Below, piece by piece: positions 1 through 10,400 of a DNA stretch of 64,000 bases (position 1 is the first letter of the stretch; every line of letters begins with the position of its first letter). A model generated the notes under the pieces. It ran no database searches. It had not been told where the DNA came from and saw nothing but the letters and a program-made list of their open reading frames with translations. The DNA is taken from positions 1,178,001-1,242,000 of the forward strand of contig LODT01000004.1 in assembly GCA_001606155.1 (NCBI GenBank), read 5' to 3'. Source of the stretch: Tieghemostelium lacteum. Taxonomy: Eukaryota > Evosea > Eumycetozoa > Dictyosteliales > Raperosteliaceae. The translations under genes were made by a program, and so were the position numbers.

Positions 1-1573
1 CTACATAGATCTCACCAGTATTTTCATCCATATAAGCTCTCACAAGAGACTGTGTTTTATCTAGCATTTTAATACACTCTATCAACTTGGGTAGATCTTG
101 TGGATTCTTTGGTTCAATACAAACTTTTATGGCACAAATATTTTGGGGAATGGGTGATCTAATTACATAGTTTTCTTCAGAGGTTGTTAGAGTTGCAACT
201 TTATTAACAAGGTGATGTGAACCAGATATTGCAACAATACATCCTGCAGGAGCTTCATTTATCTTCTCTGCAATACGACCATTCAAAAAATGTATACCTT
301 TAATAGTTTGAGTACGTATTTCAGCACCTTTAACTATTATACGCACTTTTTGATCCACTTTTAATGTACCTGAAAACACTCTACCCAAAGCCATATAGTT
401 GCCATTAACACTTGTTGGTATCAGTTTGGAGATATAGAAAATCATTGGACCATTTGGATCATTAGTTCTCATACTTTCAGCAGTCTCACCCTTCATAGGA
501 CCAGTATACAAAAATGGCAATCTTTTAGGCATTGCCTCATTTGGAGAGGGACAATGTTGAATAATAACAGGTAGAATACAATCATTTAATGGTAAAAACT
601 TTTTCATTATACTTCTAAATAATGGTTTACCTCTTAGTTGAAGATCATTAGAATCCAAAACAATACATAAACTTCTCATCATGTGAGTCAATTTCTCAAT
701 ATCACTTTCCATAGCTGCATTAATGATTTGGTACAATGGTTGCAATATAAATTGGCAAAATGCTCTGGTTAATGTTTCACCTGTGTCTGTTGTATTAATT
801 GTAACCCACTTTTTAGATTCTGGAGAAAAGTAGTGGTCACCCCAGAATTTCTGGACTAACTTGTGTTTTTCAATACCAAATTTTGAAGCATACATTGATG
901 CAAAGTTTGATAGACGAAAACCAAATCCACATAACCCAGAACCAAATGCAATGTTTCCTACAGTTGGTGACAATAAATCCTCTTCTATTCCAGTGCAAGT
1001 AGCTATGCATATGTTAGTTGACTCTATAGTTCTGACTAAACATTGATAGAGTTCATCTGGTGTCAATTGAAGCTCCAATATCAATCTATCCATTTTATTT
1101 AGAAATAAAGTGTGATTGGTTATTCCATTGGCTATTGAATGTTTAATTTGATTATCAGTGCCTATACAAACACCTTCAATACAATCAACTATAATCATTG
1201 TAGAATCAACCATCTTCAGTGTGCAATGTGTCAATACATTTAAATCTAAATTCCTTGGAATATCAATTAAATTGATTAGATATTCTCTATTTTCATCTTC
1301 ATTATTATTATTGTTATTGCCAATAGAACTTAAATCTTTGGCTAATTCAGTATCACTCAATTCATATAGAATAGGAAAGAGCGCTGATTGTATTTGAATG
1401 GAGGATTCTGAAGGTTTCAAAGATATATCTGACAATCTAGAAGTTAAATGATCTATAATGGTTGATTTACCATGATCAACATGAGCAATAAATGCAATAT
1501 TTCTAATATTATTGGTTTTATTAAATACTACATTCACTTTATCTATTACTTTCTCATTTATTAACTTGTCCAT
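1..1573 (-). CDS. Divergent eEF2 paralogue, 5' part (3' end outside window)
   Basis: About 524 residues of a protein that aligns along its whole length with eukaryotic elongation factor 2: GTPase domain, domain II and the start of domain III. The P-loop AHVDHGKST (residues 30-38) and the G4 motif NKMD (159-162) are intact. The switch regions are not: the eEF2 segment holding the Mg-binding Thr is shortened to SSIQIQS (57-63), and the G3 motif DSPGH reads DIPRN (104-108), so the switch II Gly and the catalytic His are both gone. The frame is open from the ATG to the window edge with no intron, and domain II and III residues are well kept. I infer an expressed paralogue with altered or absent GTP hydrolysis, not the housekeeping eEF2. 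Domains IV-V, including the diphthamide loop, lie beyond the left edge. Alternatives such as EFL1/Ria1 or Snu114 fit less well by eye. Confidence 0.85.
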   Translation of the reverse strand, partial: MDKLINEKVIDKVNVVFNKTNNIRNIAFIAHVDHGKSTIIDHLTSRLSDISLKPSESSIQIQSALFPILYELSDTELAKDLSSIGNNNNNNEDENREYLINLIDIPRNLDLNVLTHCTLKMVDSTMIIVDCIEGVCIGTDNQIKHSIANGITNHTLFLNKMDRLILELQLTPDELYQCLVRTIESTNICIATCTGIEEDLLSPTVGNIAFGSGLCGFGFRLSNFASMYASKFGIEKHKLVQKFWGDHYFSPESKKWVTINTTDTGETLTRAFCQFILQPLYQIINAAMESDIEKLTHMMRSLCIVLDSNDLQLRGKPLFRSIMKKFLPLNDCILPVIIQHCPSPNEAMPKRLPFLYTGPMKGETAESMRTNDPNGPMIFYISKLIPTSVNGNYMALGRVFSGTLKVDQKVRIIVKGAEIRTQTIKGIHFLNGRIAEKINEAPAGCIVAISGSHHLVNKVATLTTSEENYVIRSPIPQNICAIKVCIEPKNPQDLPKLIECIKMLDKTQSLVRAYMDENTGEIYV

Positions 1574-1740
1574 TCCCAATTTAAATTTAATTTAATATCT
1601 CTATGATCATAATATTTTCTAAAAAATTAAACTGAAAAATATTTTCACACATAAATTCTTCCAAATTTTAAACTTTTTCCACTTTTTTTAAACTTATTGA
1701 ACATTCAAAGAAAATTTATTATTATTATTTATTGATCAAA

Positions 1741-1990
1741 TATTAATGTCCACTCCCAAAAAAACCAATAGAAGAAATAGAAGCTCATCTAGAAGATAAA
1801 TATAAATAAAATATTTGCATTATTTGTGATGAAGCAATAAATATTGTTAATTCAGTAACCCACATTCGTGAATGTTCAAACATACAAGAATTACGTAAAT
1901 CGAGATAATCATCAAAAGGATTGGTCATTACTTTAAGGTAATAACAATAGTTCGGGTGGTAGAGGAAGAAAGAAGAAATTCTCTTTTGAG
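1741..1990 (+). pseudogene. Possible remnant of a small zinc-finger gene
   Basis: In the spacer between the eEF2 paralogue and the F-box/LRR-like gene, one plus-strand frame reads LPKKPIEEIEAHLEDKYK, a stop, then NICIICDEAINIVNS and THIREC. That frame contains a C-x2-C-x11-H-x3-C pattern with the spacing of a UBZ4/C2HC-type finger. A basic stretch (GGRGRKKKFSFELTRK) follows in another frame at about 1935-1985. No ATG-to-stop gene can be built and no convincing splice sites were seen. It may be a decayed gene fragment, an exon of an unrecognised gene, or chance. Confidence 0.25.
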
Positions 1991-2004
1991 TTAACTAGAA
2001 AAAA

Positions 2005-3771
2005 TTACAGTAATTGTTTTTGATTTATGGAGTTATAGTAAATCTTCCAAATATCAATATTAGGTCGTATTTGGAAATTATCAGGCATTATTGGAGATGT
2101 TGTAGAGTTATAATACAACTTGAAAGTGTTAGTCATGTGTATTATTAATTCATTAAGATCATCTAAATTATCTAAATAGTATTGAAATGATTTGATATTA
2201 GGTTTAGAGAGAACAGCATGAATGGTATCTGTTACATTTGATTTTGTAGGGTTTCTGAGAACACTTAGTTGTATATGTTCCACAGTTGTGTTACCATTGA
2301 TAGCCTCAAAGAATGATGGTTCATAATCATTATAACGTGTTGTGATTTTGAATACTTTTATAGTTGGATGTTGTAGATTAAGTAGAGTAACAACTAATGA
2401 TAGGTCAAGTGTTGAACTTGCCAATATCTTCACCTTTGATAGTGATGTCATGGAGGAGAATATATTCATTGGAATATTCATGAAATTAGTGATGGAATGG
2501 GCACCTTCAATTTGGAAGGATCTTAATGTTAGTTTAGTCAGAGAAGGTAGATGAGAAAGCATTTCACAGAGATGATCAAGATACTCATTTCCATAGTATA
2601 GATAGATAAATGATCTGATATTTTTGTGATTACTTTCTACCAGTGATTGCATAGTTACTTTTGCATCAGTATATGCTTTCAATTTGGTGATTGCAGATGG
2701 ACATTTCCACGCAGCCAAAATATTTTCATTGGCAACAGACTGGATATCTAGTGACTCTAAAGTGTTATTAATAATCTCTTTCGTTTCATAATATGACATT
2801 TGACCAGTTAAATATAGTTTTTTTACGACAGAGTTTCTAGACAAATAATCAAATAATCCATTTATGTCACTGTCATATCCAATTCTAATGTCAGTAAGTG
2901 ACTGGTGTTGTTCAAGTTCCTCTATAAAGATTGAATGTAGATCACTGCCTACAAAACCAGTGTGAAAGATCTTTAGTCTCTCTAATAGCGGATTCCATTT
3001 TAGTATTAATTGAAATTCCAGAGCTCCAAATGGTACTGATGAGTCCATATCCAATGAAACCAATGAGCTTTTGTACACTTGATCTAGTACATTTGATAAA
3101 GGGTTGGCTCTCTGCACTCTTTTACCATGATCAGTTATTAACCAATACAATGATTTTACCTGATATTTCATTAGTAATGGTATGATATCAATGATGGAAG
3201 GTGGTACAGGTTGACTATAATGTGTGATATCCATATCATTTATAACACCCTTATTTCTGACTTGAAGATTGAAAAGCCTATAGACAGTCTCTACAAAATC
3301 CAATAATGGAAGTGAATCAGTAGTTTTTGGACCAATTTGTAATTTCAAAGTTTTAGAATCAGTTAAAAGTGATGAATATACATCAAAATTTGATACTACT
3401 TCTTTGGATATATTTAAGTTATCTTTAGAATCTGTGCATCTACTATTGTTTTGGTACTCTAGTATTGATAATAATGGTGGTTGCTGATCCATTGTTGGTC
3501 TAATGGTTTTTATATAGTTATATCTATTGAAAACAAAACCTCTATTGTGAAGGTATGTTATATATTCAATTTGTTTATTATCAATTGGAGATACATCAAT
3601 AACATTGTATTGTAATTCCTTTAGAATCTGATAAACATCTTTAGAAATCAATGAAAACAACCCAACAAAGTATTTATAGAAATCAATTGAAGATTCCTTC
3701 TTATATAATTCTAATAGACTGTTTAATATATGCTTTAATAATAGTTTTGGTAATTTCCAACAAAATGACAT
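2005..3771 (-). CDS. F-box-like / leucine-rich-repeat-like protein
   Basis: Single exon, 588 residues. The start chosen is the ATG giving MSFCWKLPKLLLKHIL; the frame extends a few codons upstream without another ATG. The first 60 residues look like a degenerate F-box: an LPKLLLKHIL helix and then LFSLISKDVYQIL, matching the L-P..L...I-L and S-L-V-S-K pattern. The remainder has irregular LRR-like repeats, recurring strand-turn units such as TLESLDIQS, SLTKLTLRS and TVEHIQLS, as in the large dictyostelid LRR families. If the F-box is real, the likely role is a substrate receptor of an SCF ubiquitin ligase. That is inference; no dictyostelid homologue of known function was recognised. It lies just downstream of the SAP/Ubl gene pair on the same strand. 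Confidence 0.7.
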   Translation of the reverse strand: MSFCWKLPKLLLKHILNSLLELYKKESSIDFYKYFVGLFSLISKDVYQILKELQYNVIDVSPIDNKQIEYITYLHNRGFVFNRYNYIKTIRPTMDQQPPLLSILEYQNNSRCTDSKDNLNISKEVVSNFDVYSSLLTDSKTLKLQIGPKTTDSLPLLDFVETVYRLFNLQVRNKGVINDMDITHYSQPVPPSIIDIIPLLMKYQVKSLYWLITDHGKRVQRANPLSNVLDQVYKSSLVSLDMDSSVPFGALEFQLILKWNPLLERLKIFHTGFVGSDLHSIFIEELEQHQSLTDIRIGYDSDINGLFDYLSRNSVVKKLYLTGQMSYYETKEIINNTLESLDIQSVANENILAAWKCPSAITKLKAYTDAKVTMQSLVESNHKNIRSFIYLYYGNEYLDHLCEMLSHLPSLTKLTLRSFQIEGAHSITNFMNIPMNIFSSMTSLSKVKILASSTLDLSLVVTLLNLQHPTIKVFKITTRYNDYEPSFFEAINGNTTVEHIQLSVLRNPTKSNVTDTIHAVLSKPNIKSFQYYLDNLDDLNELIIHMTNTFKLYYNSTTSPIMPDNFQIRPNIDIWKIYYNSINQKQLL

Positions 3772-3859
3772 TTCAAATAAATACAAGTGACTTGTCTTGG
3801 AAAAAAAAAAAATTTATTATTCTAATAACAGGAAACAACAAAGATATTTTACAAGATAT

Positions 3860-5149
3860 TTAAATGACAGTTATGATATCAGAATCTTTCATTCCCAATG
3901 ATTTTGGAGTTTGTTGATTTGTTATAGTTTTTTGATTAAAGACGAATTTTGGTGACTTTTTATAACCGTGTTTAGTGGTATAGGCATTGATTAGATTGTC
4001 GAGTGTTTGGTATTTTGACATTCTAACCTTACACCTGTGGGGTTTTGTTTTAGACTCAATCCAGAATAAAATATTATCACTACAGAATCCACCATCCATA
4101 TTCTTTTGAGAACCGATATCCAATACTGATAGATTAGAATCATCTTCATGTGTTTTCAATGGTGAGATTTTAGAGTTTCTAGTCGGAGTAGTGTGAGGAG
4201 AGGTTTTAGATGGACCACCATTCACAAGTCCCATAGGAGATAGAGTAATCTTTAAACCGTTATTTGAAGTTTTTGAAGGTGTTTTAACAGATGGTGATGA
4301 GGGTGTAGGAGGTGATGTTGCAGTAGTAGTTGTGGTAGTAGTAGTCATTGGGAGACTTGTAATTTGATTGAAAGTTGGTGTTGAAAGTGACGACGTTGCC
4401 TCATAAGATGAAGGCCATATAGATTCATTAGGTGAATGTAAAAAATGATTTTTATAAACATCCAAAGTATGTTGATATCTTTTCTTTTTTTCACAGTCAT
4501 CTAGAGTTATATGTGTATCGTAATGAAGTTTAAATCCAATTAAATTTGAAAGTTCATCGTATTTCTTGGTATTCAGTACATGATGAGACCACATCATTTT
4601 AATCAGTGGTGATGGATACAAAATCTCAGAATCCACATCATTTTCTATTACTTTCATGGTAATGAATCTATTATATTCTTTGAGTAACTGTATACCCATA
4701 GGTTCCTTTAATGTTACATTCAGTTTCTTTAGATCCTCTAGAATGACTGTATAATTAAACCCAGTAAGTAACTTAATTTCGACAGTCTCTACAGTATCCT
4801 GAGGTGTTTTAATGCTAGCCAATATATTTTTTCTATAAGTTTCTAACTCATGCTGAAGTATCTCTATTTCTCTTGTTTTTTCAGATAGATCTAATTGTAA
4901 CTTTTTACTGATTAATGATGATTGTTCTTTTTCCGTATCTGTTTCATGAACCTGTTCTAAACTTCTCTTTTTAGCTTCTTTTGTTGGTACATTAGGAAAT
5001 GTGATATCAGAGATACCAGCAGCAGCTTGAGTATCCAATGATGCTAAATATGATACTATAAACTCTTTAGTTTGAATACTCTTACCTCTCTCATCGAGTA
5101 TTTTTTTGAGTTGAGGAATAGTATATTTAGAATAGTCTACAGTAGACAT
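3860..5149 (-). CDS. SAP-domain protein with C-terminal ubiquitin/SUMO-like domain, copy A
   Basis: Single exon, 429 residues, starting at the ATG of MSTVDYSKYTIPQLKKIL. Residues 5-40 form a SAP-like helix-extended-helix with LKKILDERGK, a fold usually used to bind AT-rich DNA. A short coiled coil follows (about 65-110), then a conserved domain of unknown function (about 125-245, containing EYNRFITMKVIEND), a Thr/Ser/Pro-rich linker (about 250-335) and a C-terminal beta-grasp domain of about 75 residues ending KSLGMKDSDIITVI. That ending is typical of SUMO-like domains of the Rad60/Esc2/NIP45 type. There is no terminal di-Gly, so it should not be conjugated. It is a tandem paralogue of the upstream gene at 5287-6752. 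A nuclear, SUMO-pathway or genome-maintenance role is inferred from the two end domains only. Confidence 0.75.
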   Translation of the reverse strand: MSTVDYSKYTIPQLKKILDERGKSIQTKEFIVSYLASLDTQAAAGISDITFPNVPTKEAKKRSLEQVHETDTEKEQSSLISKKLQLDLSEKTREIEILQHELETYRKNILASIKTPQDTVETVEIKLLTGFNYTVILEDLKKLNVTLKEPMGIQLLKEYNRFITMKVIENDVDSEILYPSPLIKMMWSHHVLNTKKYDELSNLIGFKLHYDTHITLDDCEKKKRYQHTLDVYKNHFLHSPNESIWPSSYEATSSLSTPTFNQITSLPMTTTTTTTTATSPPTPSSPSVKTPSKTSNNGLKITLSPMGLVNGGPSKTSPHTTPTRNSKISPLKTHEDDSNLSVLDIGSQKNMDGGFCSDNILFWIESKTKPHRCKVRMSKYQTLDNLINAYTTKHGYKKSPKFVFNQKTITNQQTPKSLGMKDSDIITVI

Positions 5150-5286
5150 TATCAATTTTTGCCAATAAATTAACGCAAAGACTAGAGGGACCTAAAAATA
5201 AAAAATATGATGTGTGTTTACAAAAATGGTATTTAAAAACTGATCATCCCAAAAATATTTTAAAGTACTTTAGAATTATATTTTAT

Positions 5287-6752
5287 TTAATTATTATAAA
5301 TAGTGATACTATCAGAATCTTTAATTCCTAGTGAGTTTGGTGTGTGTGAAGAACCAATTGGGATAAATCTATTATTGTGTTTAATTTTGATTTTTTCTAT
5401 TGGTAAATCATTTCTCTGACAGTAAGTGTTCAATAGTTTCTCCATAGATTCATTAGCAGATATAGCAATTCTAGTTTGTAAACTATCAGGATTGATAATA
5501 TTTAGAAAAATAGTTTTGTTTTGTTGGTTGCTATCACTAATAGTTTCAGGTTCTACATTTTCACAATACTTTGTAGTGTCTGAGGAATTAGAATTTCTTT
5601 CATCAGCACTCTCTTCATCTGACAATGAAATAACTGTATTATTTAAATGTTGTTGATTTTGAATAGGTGTTGATGTATGATGTGGTAAATTCATCCAATC
5701 TAAATGTGGCCATATGTAGTCATTACTAATGACAGTAAAATGTTTTTTATACAGTTTAAGAGTATTCAAATATCTATTTCTCTTATCTTGTGGATCATCA
5801 AATTCACTCTTGGAATTATGATGTAGATGCATACCAATAATCTTACAAAACTCTTCATACTTTTTAGTATTTAATATATGGTGATACCAAATCTGTCCTA
5901 TTAGAGTAGATGGATATAACATTGAACCTTCATAATCATTTTCTACAATTTTCAAAGTTATAAATCTATTATATTCTCTAACCTATTTATTAAAATAAAA
6001 AAATGGGGGTGAGTTAGAGTTTTTGTGTGTCAAATTGTGGTGTTTGTGTTGTTAAGGTCTATAATTAACATGAAAACTATATATAATTATATAAAACTAT
6101 TTGTTTAAATAAAAATGAAATAAATACTAACCAAATGAATACCCAAAACACCTTGTAGAGGTGGACATTTTATAATTAGTTCTTGTAAAATTGGAGAGTA
6201 ATCATATTGTGCCAATAGTTTTAATTCAATAGATTCAGCATTATCCTCTGGTTTCTTTAATGAATCAACTAATAGATTATTCTCATTCAATATTCTATAC
6301 TGAGCTTTAATTTGATTTTTTAATGATATTACAATATTAACAGACTCTTGATATCTCTTTTCGTAGTGATGAACAAGGTCTTGATTGTTTTTTAATTCCA
6401 TTTGTAATGAATAAATCATTTGATCTCTATCCATTACCATTGTATCATAATCTGCATTGTATTTCTTTAGTGGTGTTGTTGTAGTTGTACAGCAACCGGA
6501 ATGATTATCATTACCATCAGATAATGCTCTCTTTTTGATATTGGTACTGGAAATAGGAGGTGTAGAACCAACTGATGAACCTTGATAAATATTTACTTGT
6601 TCAACAGTTGCTCTTTCTCTTTCCCTATCATCTATATACTTTATAAAGTTGATCAAATTGTCTTTTAATGTAGTAAATGTTTGACCTCTTTTACCAAGTT
6701 CATATTTTAATTGTTCTATAGTTAAATTTGAATAATTTATAAATGTATCCAT
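5287..6752 (-). CDS. SAP-domain protein with C-terminal ubiquitin/SUMO-like domain, copy B
   Basis: Two exons, 6132-6752 and 5287-5982, with a 149-bp GTTAGT...TAG intron, giving 438 residues. The join is supported by the paralogue: HL|VREYNRFITLKIVEND here against QLLKEYNRFITMKVIEND, uninterrupted, in copy A. The architecture is the same: N-terminal SAP-like helices (LTIEQLKYELGKRGQ), coiled coil, conserved middle domain with HHILNTKKYEEFCKIIGMHL, acidic/Ser linker, and a SUMO-like domain ending NSLGIKDSDSITIYNN without di-Gly. The ATG was chosen because the frame upstream has only TTG. The two copies lie 137 bp apart head to tail, so this is a local duplication; the intron was gained or lost in one copy afterwards. 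Confidence 0.75.
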
Positions 6753-7177
6753 ATGTACTATACTTTTCAACTACTATTACTATATATAAAACTAATATAC
6801 AAAAGAAAAAAAAGAAATTTAGAATATACTATCATTGCTTTACTGTTATAAATTCAGAAAATGGTAGTGTGTGGCAGTGGTATTTTATTAATAAAATACA
6901 GTTCTAGTTGGTTGGGTTGTGTTGTTTTGTGTTGTTTTTTTATTTGATGATCATAGGGGATTACTATCAATATTTTCAACATATAAAAAATGAGATTTAT
7001 TCTGAAATTTAAACAATATGTGGTGGTTTTATTTAGAATATTGTCTATGACATCAAATTAAATAAAAAAAATATACCCAACCTTTAATATCTTGAAATTT
7101 AGAATGTGGGCGATAAATAAATAATACAAAAATGTCTTTTAGTAAATATATATATAAATAACATTTAAATTAAAAGT
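6753..7177. other. Spacer upstream of SAP/Ubl copy B
   Basis: AT-rich spacer between two minus-strand genes. It holds the probable promoter of SAP/Ubl copy B, with T-rich tracts and GT-rich stretches at about 6860-6945, and the 3' flank of the DENN gene. No RNA gene or repeat was recognised. Confidence 0.5.
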
Positions 7178-7401
7178 TTATTTCTTAATGTTTCTCATTG
7201 ATAAAAACAAATCAAATTCATCCATGTGATTTTCAGAAGTTGTTGGTGTTGGTGTTGAAGTTGTTGTAGAAGTGTTGATGGTTTGTGTGTGTGTGGGTGG
7301 GGGTGTACTGTAATTATTTAGTGGTGGTAATGGATTAAGATTATTATTGTTATTTTGAACCAATGGTAGAGACATGGCATGTAAATTAGTAATTGCATTA
7401 C

Positions 7402-7432
<31 letters not shown>

Positions 7433-10400
7433 TGAGATATTGGTACTATTATTTAGTGATGGTGTTGGTGTACCTGCATTTGAGGTTGCACTAGAGAGTG
7501 GATATACAGATGGTGTGGGTGGTCCAAAATCATTAAAAGAAGATGACTGTGACAATGGTGATTGGTCATAGAAATTAGATGAATGGAATGATGCCTGTGG
7601 TAGTACAGCTCCTCCAGTACTAACCAACAATGGTGGTAATATCGATGAATTAGTACAACCAGTACTTGAATAGATATTCGCATTATTACTATTAACATTA
7701 TTATTTGTAATACCACCACTTGTAACTAAATTATTATTATTATTGTTATTAACACCACCACTATTGATACTCAGTGATGGGAATGATGATGTTGATGTTG
7801 TAATTGTGGATGGTGTTGATGTTGCTAAACCATTATTAGAAGGTGACACAAATGCTGAAAAGAAATCAGAACCTGATTGATTAATTCCTAATATTACAGG
7901 ATTTGCAGTTGTATTATTACCACTATCGCCAATCTGTGGTGTAGAGGTTGGTTTACCAAGTGGCCAACCTTCTGAAAAGAATTTACTATTTTCATTAGCA
8001 TTCTGAGATTGACCACTAAGACTCAAACTACTTGGTATATCAGACTCAATGTGTGTCTCCAAAGGATTAGTTGAAAAGAAATTTGATTGTGATGGTGTAG
8101 TCTTTAGTTGAGGTACTTGTTCCATTATATTACTAGTTGAACTGGTTCTGTGTAATGATGTTTGTGGTTGTGGTTGTGGTTGTGGTTGTTGTTGATTTAT
8201 TAAAACTTCAGATTTCTCTTGAATTGGTGGAATATTGTTTACTGGTGGTACATATGGTTGTTGATTTAGTTGTGCCAGGTTGGATGAAGAGTGGGTTATA
8301 TTGGGGTTAGTGGTAGTACTGTTAAAGGTGAAATTAGGTGGTAGTTCATAGTGATCTTGAGATGACAAGAGATTGGCTGATTTTGTTGGTGGATTGTATG
8401 TTGATTGTGATCTATGATGACCCTTTTTGATGGTAGTTGGTGGTGGGGGTAATATATTTCCTGTTACCAGACCACTACCACTATTAGTCAATGATACAAT
8501 ATTAGTTGATGAGGTACTCGACGTCAGAGTACCACTGCCACTGCCAGTTGCAGAACTACCACTTCCAGTTAAAGACTTTTTAAATGGTAAAGGAATGGCA
8601 AAATTTTGGGGAACTTCTGGAATTTTAAAAGTATTCTTGTCAATAGATTGACTCATTTGAGGGTTAATTGATTTCTTTACTATATAAGTTGCATCATTGA
8701 AATCATTGGCTTGTCTTCTAGTTGGTTCTGGTGAGGTTTTGATAATGTGTGGTATAGTAGGTGATGGTAGTTTTTGAACCTGTTGAGGAGGTGGAAATAG
8801 GAATTCATGTATATCCTCAATTGAGAGTCTGGTGGCATCTTCTGGTGAGAATTTAGTGTGCAGAAGTACAAATGGAATGGATCGCATTGGGAAATATTTT
8901 CTCAACGGTTTGATGAGTGGAGGTGGAGGTATCATCTGTTTACTTGACAATTGATTGGCATTAGGCGTGCTATTGGAAAGTGTTGACAATGAACTTAATG
9001 TAACACTATGTGACATCTGACTGTGATGTTGAGGTGGTCCTACAACATGTAATTGTTGATGTGTAGGTGCATTGGTTGTAGATGATGATCTGTCTCGTTT
9101 GGGAGTCAGTGTATTAATCAGTACTGATGGTACTCTAGACAGACCTATACCAACACTATTACTGTTATTTGGTAGTGGATCTTTTTCCTTAGATGCACCT
9201 TTAATATGGTGAGGAATATGTGCAACCTCTAATAAATCACTAGCCAAATCAGACAGGGATTTGTGATGTGAAACAGATGATTTTAGTGCTGATATTGGAC
9301 CTAATGTTGGTGATCCCATTGTAAATGATGTAGATGTTGATTTTTGTATACTATTTGCTTTTAAGCTGTTATTATTGGCGTTACTGTTGATACTACTACT
9401 AGGAGGTGGCATTAAATTTACAGATGATTGGGAGTTGGATGATGATAGTGATGCCAAATCCTGTGCTGTCATGGTTTTAGATTTGTTATTGTTGTCTCTA
9501 GGGTTGGGGTTAGAAGGTCGTTCTGGAATGGTGTTTTGTGTTTGCATAGATTTAGGAATTGGTAGTACAACATTAGAAGTAGCATTACCAATAAGTGAAC
9601 TGAGGAAAGATCTATCTACACTGTTTCCATTTTGTTTTACTGAATTTACTTGTAATGTAGAAACTGGTGTTTTCTTAACATCTGGTGTAGAAGTAGTGCT
9701 ACTTTGTTGCTGATGACTAGATCTCAAAGGTGTAGGAGTCAATCTATTATTATTATTATTAATACTAACTGGTTTTTCCTTTTCCTTTTCTTTTACTTTT
9801 TCTTTTTCTTTGATTTTAAGTGTATTGTTTATCGATTGTGTTACTGGATTTTTGAGATCAAAGATAATAACCTCTTTCTCAAAGATACCAGGTGGAGTTA
9901 TACCTTTAAAATAGTACTCCTCTCTCTCTGCTATAAATCTCTCAAACATCTGACTTGAACAAAATACCGTAAAAAACTTATTAGGTGTGACCAATTGTGA
10001 ATCTATAAAAGACACCTTATCGAATATCATCTTTTTCTTATCCATATCCTTCAAAAAGAATCTTCTGTAGGTACCTAAAACCTGTACAAAAAATTTTCTA
10101 AATGTATCTACTATCATCTTATTATCATAATGCTTGTTTTCTGTAGAGTTCAAAAAAGGAGGTGTTAGGTATATATTCCTGTAACTGTTGAAAAACTATA
10201 AAGGTCTTACTTTTCCAATCGAGAATTTGTAAATCTAAACATTGTTTTAGAGGTTGTAAAAATACTGATGGGAATATTGCTATATCTTCAGGTAATGGTA
10301 ATACTTGATCTTTATCCAAATCTACAAAAATAATTTCATTTAGTGGTTTTCTACGAATAGGTGGAAATAGTGATGAATGTATACCAATGATAAATGGCAT

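Noticed and set aside
7391-7432. ATT/AAT triplet run as an independent microsatellite
   Set aside because: It is an in-frame Asn-codon tract of the DENN protein. Similar tracts in rckA and the TBC gene are also coding.
9375-9958. Plus-strand open frames opposite the DENN gene
   Set aside because: They mirror the low-complexity Ser/Asn/Thr codons of the real gene on the other strand and show no family resemblance. The same applies to other antisense frames, for example at 54043-54893 opposite the coiled coil.
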